DNA of 64,000 nt from Streptomyces sp. RB17 (GTDB lineage Bacteria > Actinomycetota > Actinomycetes > Streptomycetales > Streptomycetaceae), in contig NZ_WEGL01000008.1 in assembly GCF_009604455.1 (NCBI RefSeq), positions 372,001 to 436,000 on the forward strand. Reading direction: 5' to 3'. This document shows, one piece after another, positions 16,125-24,696 of this stretch. The number at the start of each line of letters is the position of its first letter. Positions within the stretch are counted from its first letter, which is position 1. Made by a program: the position numbers and the translations under genes. Below the pieces are notes generated by a model, which saw nothing but the letters and a program-made list of their open reading frames with translations, searched no databases and was not told the DNA's origin.

Positions 16125-17846
16125 GTGATCGAACTGCCCGCCGACGACCGCGAGTCCAGCCCGTACACCGGCTACACCCGCGCCCACTGGGAGGCCGCCG
16201 CCGACGGCCTGCTGGCGGCCGTCGAGCCCTACGCCACCCCCGACCGTGCCCTCTACCACCTCCCCGGCGACCATGTGAGCCACTCCGGGCACCTCTCCGA
16301 CGGCCTGGAGGGATACGCCCGCACGCTGCTGCTGGCCGCCTTCCGCCGCGACGAGACCGCGCTCGGCCGCTACGCCGACGGGCTCGCCGCCGGTCCCGGC
16401 GGGGTCTGGCCGCGCATCGAGGACCGCAGCCAGCCGCTCGTCGAGGCCGCGTCCGTCGCGCTCGCGCTGCGGCTGACCCGGCCGCTGCTGTGGGACCGGC
16501 TCGACGACTGCGTGCGGCAGCGCACCGCCGACTGGCTGGCGGACGCGCTCACCGCCGAACCGTGGCCGTGCAACTGGGAGTTGTTCCCCGTCACCGTCGG
16601 CGGATTCCTCGCGGAGATCGGCCACCGGCCGGAGGCGGCACGCAAGGCGATGGACCGTGGTCTGGAGCGGATCGAGGGCTGGTATCTCGGCGACGGCTGG
16701 TACACCGACGGCGACGGCCGGAAGTTCGACTACTACAACGGCTGGGCGATGCATCTGTATACGGTCGTCCATGCGTGGCTGGCCGACGACAGGGAACTGC
16801 TTTCTGCATACGGTCGACGGTTGTCACGTCATCTCGCCGACTACGCCCGCCTGTTCGGCGGCGACGGCGCCCCCCTGCACCAGGGCCGCTCCCTCACCTA
16901 TCGTTTCGCGACGGCCGCCCCGCTCTGGCTCGGCGCGCTGATCGGACAGACCCCGCTGACCCCGGGGGAGACGCGGCGCCTCGCGTCCGGTGCGCTGCGG
17001 TACTTCCTCGACGGTGGCGCGGTCGACGAGCGCGGACTGCTCCCGCTGGGCTGGCTCGGCTCCGATGAGTCGCTCGTCCAGAACTACTCGGGCCCGGCCT
17101 CCCCGTACTGGGCCGGCAAAGGGTTTCTCGGCCTTTTGCTGCCCCCTGAGCACGAGGTGTGGACGGCGACCGAGGAGCCGGGCCCGGTGGACCGCGCCGA
17201 CGAGGTCCGTTCCGTCCCCGCCCCCAACTGGCTGATCCAGAGCACCCGTTCGGACGGACTGGTCCGGCTGCACAACCACGGCAGCGAGGACGTCCGCTAC
17301 GACCCCTACTACACCCGGCTCGCCTATTCGACCGCGACCACGCCGGACCAGGTGTCGTACGACAACAGCGTGATCGTCGGCGGCGATGCGAGCCGCACAA
17401 AGATCGAGCCGATCGACACCGGGGCGGGGTGGATCGCCTCCCGGCACACCGTGCGTGACGGGGTCACCGTCACCAGCCTCGTGCTCGCCGACGGAGCGGT
17501 GGAGGTGCGCGCCCATCTCGTGGCCGGGGCCGAGCCGGGGACGCCGGTACGGATCACCGGCTGGTCGGCACCGGACGGGCTGCGCGCCGAACTCCTCCCG
17601 GTCCGCGGCCTGTCGGAAGACCTGACCGGTGAGACCGGTGCGGGCGAGGCCACGCTGTTCGTGGCGCTCGCCCGGCTCACCGGCGAGCCGGACCCGTGGC
17701 CCCTTGCGGACCTGGTCTCCGTGCGGGTGCGGGAGGAGGAGCGCGAGGTGAGGGTCCGCTGGGCGTCCGGGGCGGAGGGTGTCTTCGCCTTCACGCCGGC
17801 AGACGGGCGATCCGCAGGCTCTGGGTGGTCGGTGACGCGCCTGTGA
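16125..17846 (+). CDS. DUF2264 domain-containing protein
   Basis: A 573-residue cytosolic protein of the DUF2264 family. Landmarks include HLSDGLEGYARTLLLAAF near residue 55, PCNWELFPVTVGGFLAEIG, YTDGDGRKFDYYNGWAMH, APLHQGRSLTYRFATAAP and YSGPASPYWAGKGFLGLLLP. The first two thirds look like an alpha/alpha-barrel as in unsaturated glucuronyl/rhamnogalacturonyl hydrolases; the last 180 residues are beta-rich. GTG at 16125 is chosen because AAGGA lies about 11 bases before it and the family N-terminus follows directly. Its ribosome binding site sits at the edge of the acetylesterase remnant, so the upstream deletion may have changed its promoter. The family often occurs in pectin/rhamnogalacturonan loci; a role in processing imported oligosaccharides is inference. 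Confidence 0.88.
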   Translation: MIELPADDRESSPYTGYTRAHWEAAADGLLAAVEPYATPDRALYHLPGDHVSHSGHLSDGLEGYARTLLLAAFRRDETALGRYADGLAAGPGGVWPRIEDRSQPLVEAASVALALRLTRPLLWDRLDDCVRQRTADWLADALTAEPWPCNWELFPVTVGGFLAEIGHRPEAARKAMDRGLERIEGWYLGDGWYTDGDGRKFDYYNGWAMHLYTVVHAWLADDRELLSAYGRRLSRHLADYARLFGGDGAPLHQGRSLTYRFATAAPLWLGALIGQTPLTPGETRRLASGALRYFLDGGAVDERGLLPLGWLGSDESLVQNYSGPASPYWAGKGFLGLLLPPEHEVWTATEEPGPVDRADEVRSVPAPNWLIQSTRSDGLVRLHNHGSEDVRYDPYYTRLAYSTATTPDQVSYDNSVIVGGDASRTKIEPIDTGAGWIASRHTVRDGVTVTSLVLADGAVEVRAHLVAGAEPGTPVRITGWSAPDGLRAELLPVRGLSEDLTGETGAGEATLFVALARLTGEPDPWPLADLVSVRVREEEREVRVRWASGAEGVFAFTPADGRSAGSGWSVTRL

Positions 17847-17880
17847 GCGTGCCCTGTGATGGCCACAGGCCGGAAGTGCC

Positions 17881-17920
17881 GCCCCCGGGGGCTCCACCCC
17901 GGGGGCTCCACCCCCGGACC
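17881..17920. repeat. GGGGGCTCC intergenic repeat / hairpin
   Basis: Two copies of a GGGGGCTCCACCCC-like word follow a 12-base palindrome GCCCCCGGGGGC (17881-17892), then CCCCCGGACCCC. This is the style of element found between many Streptomyces genes and probably acts as a terminator after the DUF2264 gene. A degenerate relative occurs at 39568-39620. Confidence 0.5.
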
Positions 17921-18001
17921 CCTCTTGCCCACCCTCCCACCGACTCGGCCGGCCCCCACCGTTCGGCCGGCGCCGAAGTGTTCGCGGCCTAGCGTGGCCG
18001 T

Positions 18002-18814
18002 ATGACCGCAGAGTCCGCAGAGCCCACACAGCCCGCCAGGACCTCCTTCGCCGGACTCCACCACCGCCCCGGTGAGCCGCTCCTCCTGCCGAACGCCTGG
18101 GACCATGCCTCGGCCGCCGTGCTCGCGGCCCACGGGTTTCCCGCGATCGGCACGACGAGCCTCGCGGTGGCGGCGGCCGTGGGACTGCCCGACGGTCAGG
18201 GCGCGACCCGCGAGCACGCGCTGCGGCTCGCCCTCACCCTCGGCTCGGAGCCGTATCTGCTGTCGGTCGACGCCGAGGACGGCTTCGCCGACGATCCGGA
18301 CGAAGTGGCGGAACTGGCACGGGAGTTGTGGGCGGTCGGGGTGGCCGGCATCAATCTGGAGGACGGGCTGGGGCCCGTCGGCCGGCACGCCGCGAAGATC
18401 GCGGCGGTGAAGGCGGCCGTGCCCGGTCTGTTCGTCAACGCCCGCACGGACACCTACTGGCTGGGTGACGGCGACGGCGACGAGACGGACACCCTGCGCC
18501 GTTTGGACGCCTACCGACAAGCCGGTGCCGATGGCGTGTTCGTGCCCGGGCTGACCGACCCCGGCCGGATCGCGGCACTCGTCCGGCGCCTCGACGTCCC
18601 CCTCAACATCCTCTACTCGCCCAGCGGACCCACCGTCGCCCACCTCGCCGACCTCGGCGTCCGCCGCGTCAGCCTCGGCTCGCTGCTCTATCGGCGGGCG
18701 TTGGGCGCGGCCGTGGAGACGATGGCCGCCGTGGCGGCCGGAGGGACGCCGCAGGGTGCCACTCCGTCGTACGACGAGGTGCAGGCGCTCAGCGATGCCG
18801 GGAACTTCCAGTAA
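18002..18814 (+). CDS. Isocitrate lyase/PEP mutase superfamily protein
   Basis: A 270-residue TIM-barrel enzyme of the PEP-mutase/isocitrate-lyase superfamily, which makes or breaks C-C or P-C bonds next to a carboxylate using Mg2+. Visible motifs are LLLPNAWDHASA (about 28-39), SVDAEDGFADDP (86-97, acidic metal-binding loop), GINLEDG (115-121), VNARTDTYW (146-154) and a C-terminal SLGSLLYRRALG. The K(K/R)CGH loop of true isocitrate lyases is absent, so it is not that enzyme; oxaloacetate hydrolase-, methylisocitrate lyase- or phosphonopyruvate hydrolase-like activities remain possible. ATG at 18002 has no strong ribosome binding site. It stands alone between two spacers. Confidence 0.88.
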   Translation: MTAESAEPTQPARTSFAGLHHRPGEPLLLPNAWDHASAAVLAAHGFPAIGTTSLAVAAAVGLPDGQGATREHALRLALTLGSEPYLLSVDAEDGFADDPDEVAELARELWAVGVAGINLEDGLGPVGRHAAKIAAVKAAVPGLFVNARTDTYWLGDGDGDETDTLRRLDAYRQAGADGVFVPGLTDPGRIAALVRRLDVPLNILYSPSGPTVAHLADLGVRRVSLGSLLYRRALGAAVETMAAVAAGGTPQGATPSYDEVQALSDAGNFQ

Positions 18815-18829
18815 TGGTTTGACGAAGTC

Positions 18830-18858
18830 CTGTCCGATGTCTGTCCGATGTCTTGACA
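18830..18858. promoter_or_regulatory. Direct repeat and TTGACA element upstream of the GH5 gene
   Basis: CTGTCCGATGT occurs twice back to back (18830-18851), followed at once by a perfect -35 hexamer TTGACA (18853-18858). The GH5 start is 230 bases downstream. No matching -10 at ideal spacing is obvious (TACGGC is too close). The rest of 18859-19087 has no gene. Confidence 0.35.
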
Positions 18859-19087
18859 GTGCCCGGCGGCTACGGCGAGGCTCTCGGCCGAAAGGTGATC
18901 GTCCCGGCGTGACAGCACGTCGGGCGACGCACATGGTGCGTCTTTGCCCATGCAGCTGCCCTGAGCCGCCCAAGCCTTCGGCCCAGCAGGAGAACCGGCC
19001 CCCCGGCGCCCGCGGGAACCCCGCCCGACGTCCGTGTCCGCATGCCGCCTCCCCGCCCCCAGACCCGCGACAGGAAGGTCCCCGCAC

Positions 19088-20176
19088 ATGTTCCGCTCCG
19101 CACGCAGAGCCGCACGGCGCGCCACCGGACTCACCCGTACCGTCCTCGCGGCGGCCGTCGCGCTGAGCAGCAGTGCCCTCATCGGGCTGGCCTCCGTCCC
19201 GGCATCGGGTGCGGACCGGGCGGCCGCCTCGCTCGAACCCGGCCGGTTCCACGGAGTGAACTGGGCCGACCCGCGCGACAACTACGCCGACGACCCCGTG
19301 GTCCTGTCCGGGCTGAGCCTCTCCGACGACTACGCCACCACCTACGCCAAGGCCAGTGGCGTCATCGCCGGATTCCGCAAGAACCTCCAGGCGAACACGG
19401 TTCGGCTGCCGGTCAACCCGTACACCGTCAACGGCTCCTACTGGCGCTCCTACCGAGCCGTCATCGACGCCGCCACCGCCCACGGCTTCAAGGTCATCCT
19501 CAGCTACTGGGAGGGCACCGGCGCACGGAAGGACGGCTTCGTCGACAACCTGCCCGACTTCTGGCGCATGTGGGGCACGGTCACCAGCGCCTATCAGCGC
19601 AACCCGCTGGTCTACTTCGAGCCGATGAACGAACCGCACGGCTACACCGCGCAGGCGTGGGCCGACCTGGTGGCGCAGTGGATCGGCACCTACCCCGCCG
19701 TACCCCGGAACCGGATCTTCGTCAGTGGCTCCGGCTACAACGACAGCGTCCTCAGTGTCTGCGCGGACCACCGGCTCGACGGCACGTACCTGTCCCTGCA
19801 CCACTACGGTTTCTGGAAGCAGAGCGCCACGTACGACGAGTGGGTCGGCGACCTCAAGGCGCGCATCGGCAGCTGTGCCTCCCGTACCGTCGCGGACGAG
19901 TTCGGCGCCCCCATGACGACCGGGCTGAACTACGACCAGCCCGCCTCGGCATCCAGCGATCCCAACTCCGTCGCTTTCATCCAGGCCGACACCGACATGT
20001 TCCGGGCCCTGCACATGGGCGCGGTCTACTGGCCGGGCCTGCGCACCGGTGACACCTACAGCATCCAGACCCTCACCGGCAGCGGCACGCATCTGGGCCT
20101 GGCCACCACCAACGCCTCCGGCGCGGACCGCCTCGCCTGGGCGTGGGGCATGGGACACCCCGCGACCGAAGGGTGA
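19088..20176 (+). CDS. Secreted GH5-family glycoside hydrolase (endoglucanase type)
   Basis: A 362-residue exported enzyme with a classical signal peptide (MFRSARRAARRATGLTRTVL, then a hydrophobic run, cleaved near SGADRA). The single GH5 TIM barrel shows GVNWADP, NTVRLPVNPY, VILSYWEGT, the acid/base Glu182 in FEPMNEP, HHYGFW and the nucleophile Glu271 in VADEFGAP. It has no carbohydrate-binding module, unusual for secreted actinomycete cellulases but seen in this subgroup. The ATG at 19088 is selected because AGGAAGG lies nine to ten bases ahead; an upstream in-frame ATG lacks one and spoils the signal peptide. Probably hydrolyses beta-1,4 glucan or mannan outside the cell; subfamily not assigned. 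Confidence 0.9.
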   Translation: MFRSARRAARRATGLTRTVLAAAVALSSSALIGLASVPASGADRAAASLEPGRFHGVNWADPRDNYADDPVVLSGLSLSDDYATTYAKASGVIAGFRKNLQANTVRLPVNPYTVNGSYWRSYRAVIDAATAHGFKVILSYWEGTGARKDGFVDNLPDFWRMWGTVTSAYQRNPLVYFEPMNEPHGYTAQAWADLVAQWIGTYPAVPRNRIFVSGSGYNDSVLSVCADHRLDGTYLSLHHYGFWKQSATYDEWVGDLKARIGSCASRTVADEFGAPMTTGLNYDQPASASSDPNSVAFIQADTDMFRALHMGAVYWPGLRTGDTYSIQTLTGSGTHLGLATTNASGADRLAWAWGMGHPATEG

Positions 20177-20206
20177 CCACCGTCCGTTGACCAGGCCCCG
20201 GAGCGC

Positions 20207-20803
20207 TCAGTCGCCGCCCGCGTCCTCCCGCTTCGTCTCGCGCGGCCAGTGCTCCAGGGCCAGGTGCAGGGCGTTTACGGCCTTGTCCCAGGACGCCTGT
20301 ACGTCCCGGTCGGCGCCGAAGCCCCCGGAGGACTCCAGGGCGCAGTAGCCGTGGAAGGTGCTGCGCAGCAGGCGTACGGCGTCGGTCAGGTCGGGCTCGT
20401 CCAGGCCGTAGGCGCGCAGCATGCCGTAGGTGATCTCGGCGGTGCGGCGCATCGCCGGGGAGCCGGCGACGAGGGACTGGTCGAGACGGATCTGGGTGGC
20501 CGCGTACCGGCCGGGGTGCTCCAGGGCGTAGGAGCGGTAGGCGCCGGCGAAGGCGGCCAGCGCGTCCTTGCCCGCGTGGCCCGCCACGGCCGGCGCGATC
20601 CGGTCGATCAGCTCGCCACCGGCGTACAGAGCGAGCCGGGTGCGCAGGTCTTCCAGGCCTCGGACATGCGAGTACAGGCTCGCGTCCTTCACGCCGAAAC
20701 GGCGGGCCAGCGCGGACAGGGTGACGTTCGCGAGGCCCGCCTCGTCGGCCAGTTCGGCCGCCGCCGCGACCAGCCGGTCCACGGTGACTCCGGCACGGGC
20801 CAT
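20207..20803 (-). CDS. TetR-family transcriptional regulator
   Basis: A 198-residue regulator with an N-terminal TetR helix-turn-helix (TVDRLVAAAAELADEAGLAN, then LARRFGVKDASLYSHV, about residues 7-48). Its all-helical C-terminal domain is of the WHG type, with STFHGYCALESSGGFG near residue 147. Its ATG overlaps the stop of the DUF397 gene by one base (TGATG), so translation is coupled. This pairing is unusual: DUF397 genes normally follow an XRE-type regulator. The target is unknown, and no TetR-type palindrome is seen close by. Confidence 0.92.
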   Translation of the reverse strand: MARAGVTVDRLVAAAAELADEAGLANVTLSALARRFGVKDASLYSHVRGLEDLRTRLALYAGGELIDRIAPAVAGHAGKDALAAFAGAYRSYALEHPGRYAATQIRLDQSLVAGSPAMRRTAEITYGMLRAYGLDEPDLTDAVRLLRSTFHGYCALESSGGFGADRDVQASWDKAVNALHLALEHWPRETKREDAGGD

Positions 20804-20994
20804 CAGTGTGCGGCGCCGGCGGCCAACGCCACGAACTCCGTCCAGGAGGCCGGGGAGAGGGCGAGCCGCGTGCCGGTGGTGTTCTTGGAGTCGCGCACAT
20901 GGATGGTGGTGGGGCAGGTGGCTGCCTCGACGCGGTCGTCGCCGGAGCCGCCGCTGTAGCCGCTCTTGAACCAGGCCGGTTCAGTGGTGGTCAT
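20803..20994 (-). CDS. DUF397 domain-containing protein
   Basis: A 63-residue protein with the DUF397 signature: AWFKSGYSGGSGDDRVEAA, HVRDSK, then LALSPASWTEFVALA. The start ATG at 20994 has GAGGAG five bases ahead. It overlaps the stop of an upstream regulator remnant as ATGA. In Streptomyces these proteins are encoded with XRE/DUF5753 regulators and anti-sigma-like HATPases in WhiJ/AbaA-type developmental loci. Here the XRE partner is reduced to about 20 C-terminal residues, so this gene has lost its usual partner. Confidence 0.93.
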   Translation of the reverse strand: MTTTEPAWFKSGYSGGSGDDRVEAATCPTTIHVRDSKNTTGTRLALSPASWTEFVALAAGAAH

Positions 20995-21056
20995 AGTGCT
21001 CCTCGCATCCGCTCCGGCAGGCTCCGGGAATCCTCCGGTGTCAGAGCCTGCGAACG
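20991..21056 (-). pseudogene. C-terminal remnant of an XRE/DUF5753 regulator
   Basis: The minus strand just upstream of the DUF397 gene reads YAKLRSQALTPEDSRSLPER then MRGAL and stop. The stop overlaps the DUF397 ATG (ATGA), the arrangement normally seen for XRE regulators followed by DUF397. The 'LR..AL.PE.S..L..R.R' pattern matches the end of DUF5753 domains. The remaining 250 or so residues, including the DNA-binding part, are missing, and the HATPase gene begins directly beyond. Confidence 0.6.
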
Positions 21057-21105
21057 CAGTTTTGCATACCGTGTATGGAGCACGCTGATCTTCTTCGCGT
21101 CGGTG

Positions 21106-21528
21106 ATGAACTGGCTGTCCGGGCGCGGCGACTGGTGGCCGGACCGGATGCGTGCGTGGGGGTTCGGACACGGGAGGGAGGTCAGTGACACGGTCACCCT
21201 CGTCGCCGCCGAACTCGCCGCGAACGCGGTACGGCACGGACGGGCCTGGGGGAGGGGTTTCCGGCTGCTGCTGGAGGAGGACGTCGTCCGCGCGGAGGTG
21301 CTGGACGCGCGCGTGGAACGGCTCCCCGTGCGGACGCAGGGGGAGCCGGACGAGAGCGGGCGCGGGCTGCTGATGGTCGAGGCACAGGCGGACAAGTGGG
21401 GTGTGGAACTCCGCCCGGACGGCCTGCACACGACCGTCCGGGCGGACGTCCCGGTCCGTAGGGGACTCAGCCGATCGGCGCGTAGAGCACGCCCAGCTTG
21501 TCGATCTCGTCGCCCGCGCGGCCGGTGA
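21106..21528 (+). CDS. ATP-binding (HATPase/anti-sigma kinase-like) protein, N-terminus abnormal
   Basis: About 140 residues. From RMRAWGFGHGREVSDTVTLV on, the protein is a normal RsbW/SpoIIAB-like HATPase: AAELAANAVRHGRA (N-box), a central strand, and DESGRGLLMVEAQADKWGVE (G-box). The expected leader with its ST..GAR.AR.L.....L..WG pattern is replaced by non-matching sequence next to the regulator remnant, so the 5' end appears damaged. ATG at 21106 is only the nearest start; a longer frame from 20806 exists. The C-terminus runs about 60 bases into the convergent endonuclease gene and is probably also abnormal. It may be a decaying gene. Family role: phosphorylation or binding of anti-sigma antagonists. 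Confidence 0.6.
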   Translation: MNWLSGRGDWWPDRMRAWGFGHGREVSDTVTLVAAELAANAVRHGRAWGRGFRLLLEEDVVRAEVLDARVERLPVRTQGEPDESGRGLLMVEAQADKWGVELRPDGLHTTVRADVPVRRGLSRSARRARPACRSRRPRGR

Positions 21529-22792
21529 AGCCGACGATCTGCCAGCCGGACGGGGCGGTGAAGGTGGCCGTGTCGGTCGTCGCCGTACCGGCGGACAGCG
21601 TCCGGCCCTTGTCCGTAGTGAACGTGGCCGAGAAGATCCGGGTGCGGCCGTCTTTCTGACCCTCCGTCAGCTTCACCGAGGTGAGATGTTCTCCGGTCGC
21701 GAGGGTGAGGGAGGCGGCCGTACCGCCCGTGCCGCCGTGGCCGAGGACCGTGCCGGCGTCGTGGGTGAGGGACACCGCGTCCAGCCGGGCGCCACCGCGC
21801 AGGGTGAGGGTGCGGGGGGAGAGGGCGGCGGGGAGGTCGTCGGCGTCGTTGAACGCCGCACCGTGCGGGCCGCCGAAGAGGTCGCCCGCCCGGAGCTTCG
21901 GATTGAGGGTGTAGGAGAAGTCGACGGTGTGCGGGAAGTGGTCGGACAGGTTTCCGCCGCTGGAGTCGAGGAACTTCGCCCACTCGTCGTTGTATCGGGT
22001 CGCGGAGAGCGAGACGAGGTTGCTGCCGCGGTAGAGCACCTTGTCCACCACCTCGCAGTCGTTCGGCGGCGCGGACGTCGGGCACAGCAGCGGGTCGGCG
22101 CCCTGTGCGGGGGCCGTACCGCCCTTGACCAGCTTCACCCACGCGTCGGTCAGACTGTTGTCGTTCACGAGCGTGCGGATGTTGTCGCCGGTCCGGGTGT
22201 AGCGGGTGTTGGTGTCACCCATCACGATCACCGCGTTGCCGGCCGAGTTGGCCTGGATGAACTGCGACAGCTGGGTGATGTTGGCGCGGCGGGCGGCGAG
22301 GGCGTCGTCGGTGTCGTCGGCGTTGGGGTGGAGGTTGTACAAGTCGACGTACACACCTTCCGCCAGGCGTACCCGGGCCAGCGTGAAGCCCTTCGGGGTC
22401 AGGCAGTTGGTCCCGGTGCAGTCGTTCCACTTGACCCGCTCGAAGTCCTCGAACGGGTAGCGGGACAGGGTGTTGAGACCGTCGCCGATGCCCGCGCCGC
22501 CGCTGGTCGCCGTGCGGTAGGGATGGCCGTCGCCCGCGTACAGCGCCGCGTGGTAGTTGAAGTCCTCCTGGACGTTGACGATGTCGTATCGCGCCAACCT
22601 CGGTGAGATCAGTGGTGTGTTGGTGGCCGGATGGCTCGAGCTGAGCCCTTCCGGCAGACCCGCCACGTTGTACGTCAGCACACTGAACGTGCCCGAGTCG
22701 GCGGACTGCGCCGGGGTGGCGCACAGGGTGAGCCCGGCGAGGGCGAGCGCGCCTGACGCGAGGGCGCCGAGGAGTCGTCTCATGGGTCGCAT
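21467..22792 (-). CDS. Secreted endonuclease/exonuclease/phosphatase-fold protein (sphingomyelinase-like)
   Basis: A 441-residue exported protein with a signal peptide (MRPMRRLLGALASGALALAG, cleaved near AQSADS). Residues 35-295 form the DNase I-like fold: FSVLTYNVAGLPEG, IVNVQEDFNYH (metal-binding Glu), VDLYNLHPNAD, VIVMGDTNTRYT and LSDHFPHTVDF (catalytic Asp-His pair). The last 140 residues are beta-rich and resemble a jacalin-like lectin domain (LRGGARLDAVSLT, GWQIVGFTGRAGDEIDKLG). It is convergent with the HATPase gene. The fold covers phosphodiesterases acting on phospholipid, nucleic acid or phosphoinositide; the lectin tail suggests targeting to a glycan surface. The start could also be the second Met (MRRLL). 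Confidence 0.88.
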   Translation of the reverse strand: MRPMRRLLGALASGALALAGLTLCATPAQSADSGTFSVLTYNVAGLPEGLSSSHPATNTPLISPRLARYDIVNVQEDFNYHAALYAGDGHPYRTATSGGAGIGDGLNTLSRYPFEDFERVKWNDCTGTNCLTPKGFTLARVRLAEGVYVDLYNLHPNADDTDDALAARRANITQLSQFIQANSAGNAVIVMGDTNTRYTRTGDNIRTLVNDNSLTDAWVKLVKGGTAPAQGADPLLCPTSAPPNDCEVVDKVLYRGSNLVSLSATRYNDEWAKFLDSSGGNLSDHFPHTVDFSYTLNPKLRAGDLFGGPHGAAFNDADDLPAALSPRTLTLRGGARLDAVSLTHDAGTVLGHGGTGGTAASLTLATGEHLTSVKLTEGQKDGRTRIFSATFTTDKGRTLSAGTATTDTATFTAPSGWQIVGFTGRAGDEIDKLGVLYAPIG

Positions 22793-22949
22793 GCGGCCAT
22801 GCTCATGCCAACAGGCCTACAAATGAAGGGTAGTTGAGAAAACTGTTCAACATTTATCAATGACGTGAGAGTGTTCCCGAGACCCTTCGGGACGCTCCAG
22901 TCGCAACTCCCCACCGGCGTAGGGTGGGCGCACGCCGGGAGGGGGAGCG
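22793..22949. promoter_or_regulatory. Divergent promoter region with an AT-rich stretch
   Basis: The gap between the leftward secreted phosphodiesterase gene and the rightward MFS gene contains the unusually AT-rich stretch 22815-22865 (AAATGAAGGGTAG, TTGAGAAAACTG, TTCAACATTTATCAATGACG). Such low G+C in this genome usually marks promoters. Exact start sites cannot be assigned by eye. Confidence 0.4.
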
Positions 22950-24209
22950 GTGGGACGCGAGACACGCAAGGGGCACAGCCGCGGCGCCGCCGGCGAGCGC
23001 GAGGACGCCATCCAACCCCTGTGGCGGCAGCGGGACTTCGCCGTCTTCTGGGCCGCCCAGACCCTCTCCGTCCTCGGTGACTCCTTCGCCCTGATCGCGC
23101 TGCCCCTGCTGGTGCTCGAGGCCACCGGATCCGTGGCGAGGATGGGGCTGCTCACCGCGGTCGGCGGGGCCGCCGCCGTACTCGCCGCCGTGTTCGCGGG
23201 CACCGTGGTGGACCGCGTGGACCGGCGCCGGCTCCTCATCACATGTGACCTCGTTCGTATGGCCCTGTACGGCCTGATCCCGCTCGTGTGGGCCTCCGGC
23301 CCCCGCATCTGGCTGCTGTACGGGGTGCTGCCGGTCTGCGAGGCCGTCGGCATGTTCTTCGCCGTCGGCTACGTCACCGTGGTCCGCGGCCTCGTCGGCA
23401 CGGCCCGACTCACCGAGGCCAACGGCCGGCTGAACGCCACCGCCGCGGCGGCCGGAGTCCTCGGACCGCTGTGCGCGGGGCTGGTCGCCGCCTGGACCGG
23501 GCCGGCCGCCGCCGTCGCCGTCGACGCGGCCAGCTTCGCCGCCTCCGCCGCGTGCATGCGCTGGGTACGACTGCGCCCCCGGGCCGGCGACGACACCCCC
23601 GCCCCCGGCCGCAGCACCGTACGACAGGACCTGCGCACCGGCATCGCCTTCCTGTACCGGCACCCCCTGCTGCGCTCGCTGACGACCCTGCTGTTCGGCT
23701 TCAGCTTCCTCACCCTCGGCCTGAACGACCTGGTCATCTACCACCTCAAGCACGACCTCGGCCACGACGACGGCACCGTCGGCACCGTGATGGCCGCCGC
23801 CGCGCTCGGCACCATCGCCGGATCCCTGCTCGTCGCCCGCGTCCGCCGCCTGCTCGGCTTCGGACCCACCTGGATCGGCGCGACCGCGCTGTGCGGGCTC
23901 GCCTGCGCCGGCCTCGGCCGGGTCGGTACCGTGCCCGCGGTCGCCGTCCTCGCCGCCGCCTTCCTGGCCGGCGTCGGCATCGCGGGCACCTGCTCGATGT
24001 CCCTGCGCCAGGAGGTCACCCCCGAGCACCTGCTCGGTCGGGTCACCTCCGCCTACTGGACCCTGCAGTACTCCGCCGCCCCCGCCGGCGCCGCCCTCCT
24101 CACCTGGGCCGCCGGCCGCTGGGGCACCACGCCGGCCGCCCTGACCGCGGGCACCACCTGCGTCCTGCTCGCCCTCACCGCCCTCCTCACCCCGATCCGT
24201 ACGGCCTGA
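22950..24209 (+). CDS. MFS transporter (drug-exporter type)
   Basis: A 419-residue membrane protein with about 12 hydrophobic helices in two halves. The start RQRDFAVFWAAQTLSVLGDS (about 26-45) and the loop VDRVDRRRLLITCDLVRM between helices 2 and 3 are typical of the MFS_3/enterobactin-exporter-like group. GTG at 22950 has GGGAG closely upstream. No regulator is next to it apart from the shared divergent gap. Substrate unknown; members export siderophores, macrolides or other small molecules. Confidence 0.9.
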   Translation: MGRETRKGHSRGAAGEREDAIQPLWRQRDFAVFWAAQTLSVLGDSFALIALPLLVLEATGSVARMGLLTAVGGAAAVLAAVFAGTVVDRVDRRRLLITCDLVRMALYGLIPLVWASGPRIWLLYGVLPVCEAVGMFFAVGYVTVVRGLVGTARLTEANGRLNATAAAAGVLGPLCAGLVAAWTGPAAAVAVDAASFAASAACMRWVRLRPRAGDDTPAPGRSTVRQDLRTGIAFLYRHPLLRSLTTLLFGFSFLTLGLNDLVIYHLKHDLGHDDGTVGTVMAAAALGTIAGSLLVARVRRLLGFGPTWIGATALCGLACAGLGRVGTVPAVAVLAAAFLAGVGIAGTCSMSLRQEVTPEHLLGRVTSAYWTLQYSAAPAGAALLTWAAGRWGTTPAALTAGTTCVLLALTALLTPIRTA

Positions 24210-24250
24210 CCCGGCGGTCCGCGCCGCTCGCCGTGCATCCCGGGGCGCGC

Positions 24251-24691
24251 TCAGGAGGGCACCGTCGTACGACCCGCGAGCAGCCGGCTGCGGCCGAGCG
24301 CACCCGCCATCAGGGCCGCCGCCACCGTCAGGTCACCGATCGCGTTGGTCGGGAACCACTGGAGCTGGATCTGCCGGTGCACCGGCATCGGACGCAGCAG
24401 GTACGCGTCGATCCTGCCCTCCTGGATGCTGTGGCCCAGACCGTGCACCCGGCCCAGGAACAGCACGAACAGCCCGTGCGCGAGCATCCGCGTCGCCGGT
24501 ATCAGCAGCACGTCGGAGCTGTCCCAGCCGCCCATCCCGGTGAACCGGGTGAGCAGCACCGTCGAGAACACGATCACCGAGACCTGCCAGATCGCGCCGA
24601 TCGCGATGTTCATCAGGAACTCGGCCCGGTACTCCAGCTCGGCACGGACGTCCAGGCGCGTGATGCGCCACATGATGCGCAGGCCTTCCAC
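24251..24691 (-). pseudogene. Truncated ABC-2 type permease
   Basis: A 146-residue N-terminal half of an ABC2_membrane_6 type permease. The beginning MEGLRIMWRITRLDVRAELE, then YRAEFLMNIAIGAIWQ, FSTVLLTRF and LGHSIQEGRIDAYLLRPMPV match the normal start of this family. Full members are about 260-270 residues. After FPTNAIGDLTVAAALMAGAL the sequence turns unrelated and stops, so at least three helices are lost. The GTG start retains GGGAGG upstream. Its ATPase partner immediately upstream is also broken. Not expected to function. Confidence 0.7.
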
Positions 24692-24696
24692 GGGCG

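Noticed and set aside
17324..20158. 944-residue open frame on the minus strand
   Set aside because: It spans several well-supported plus-strand genes and spacers, and its translation has no recognisable domain.
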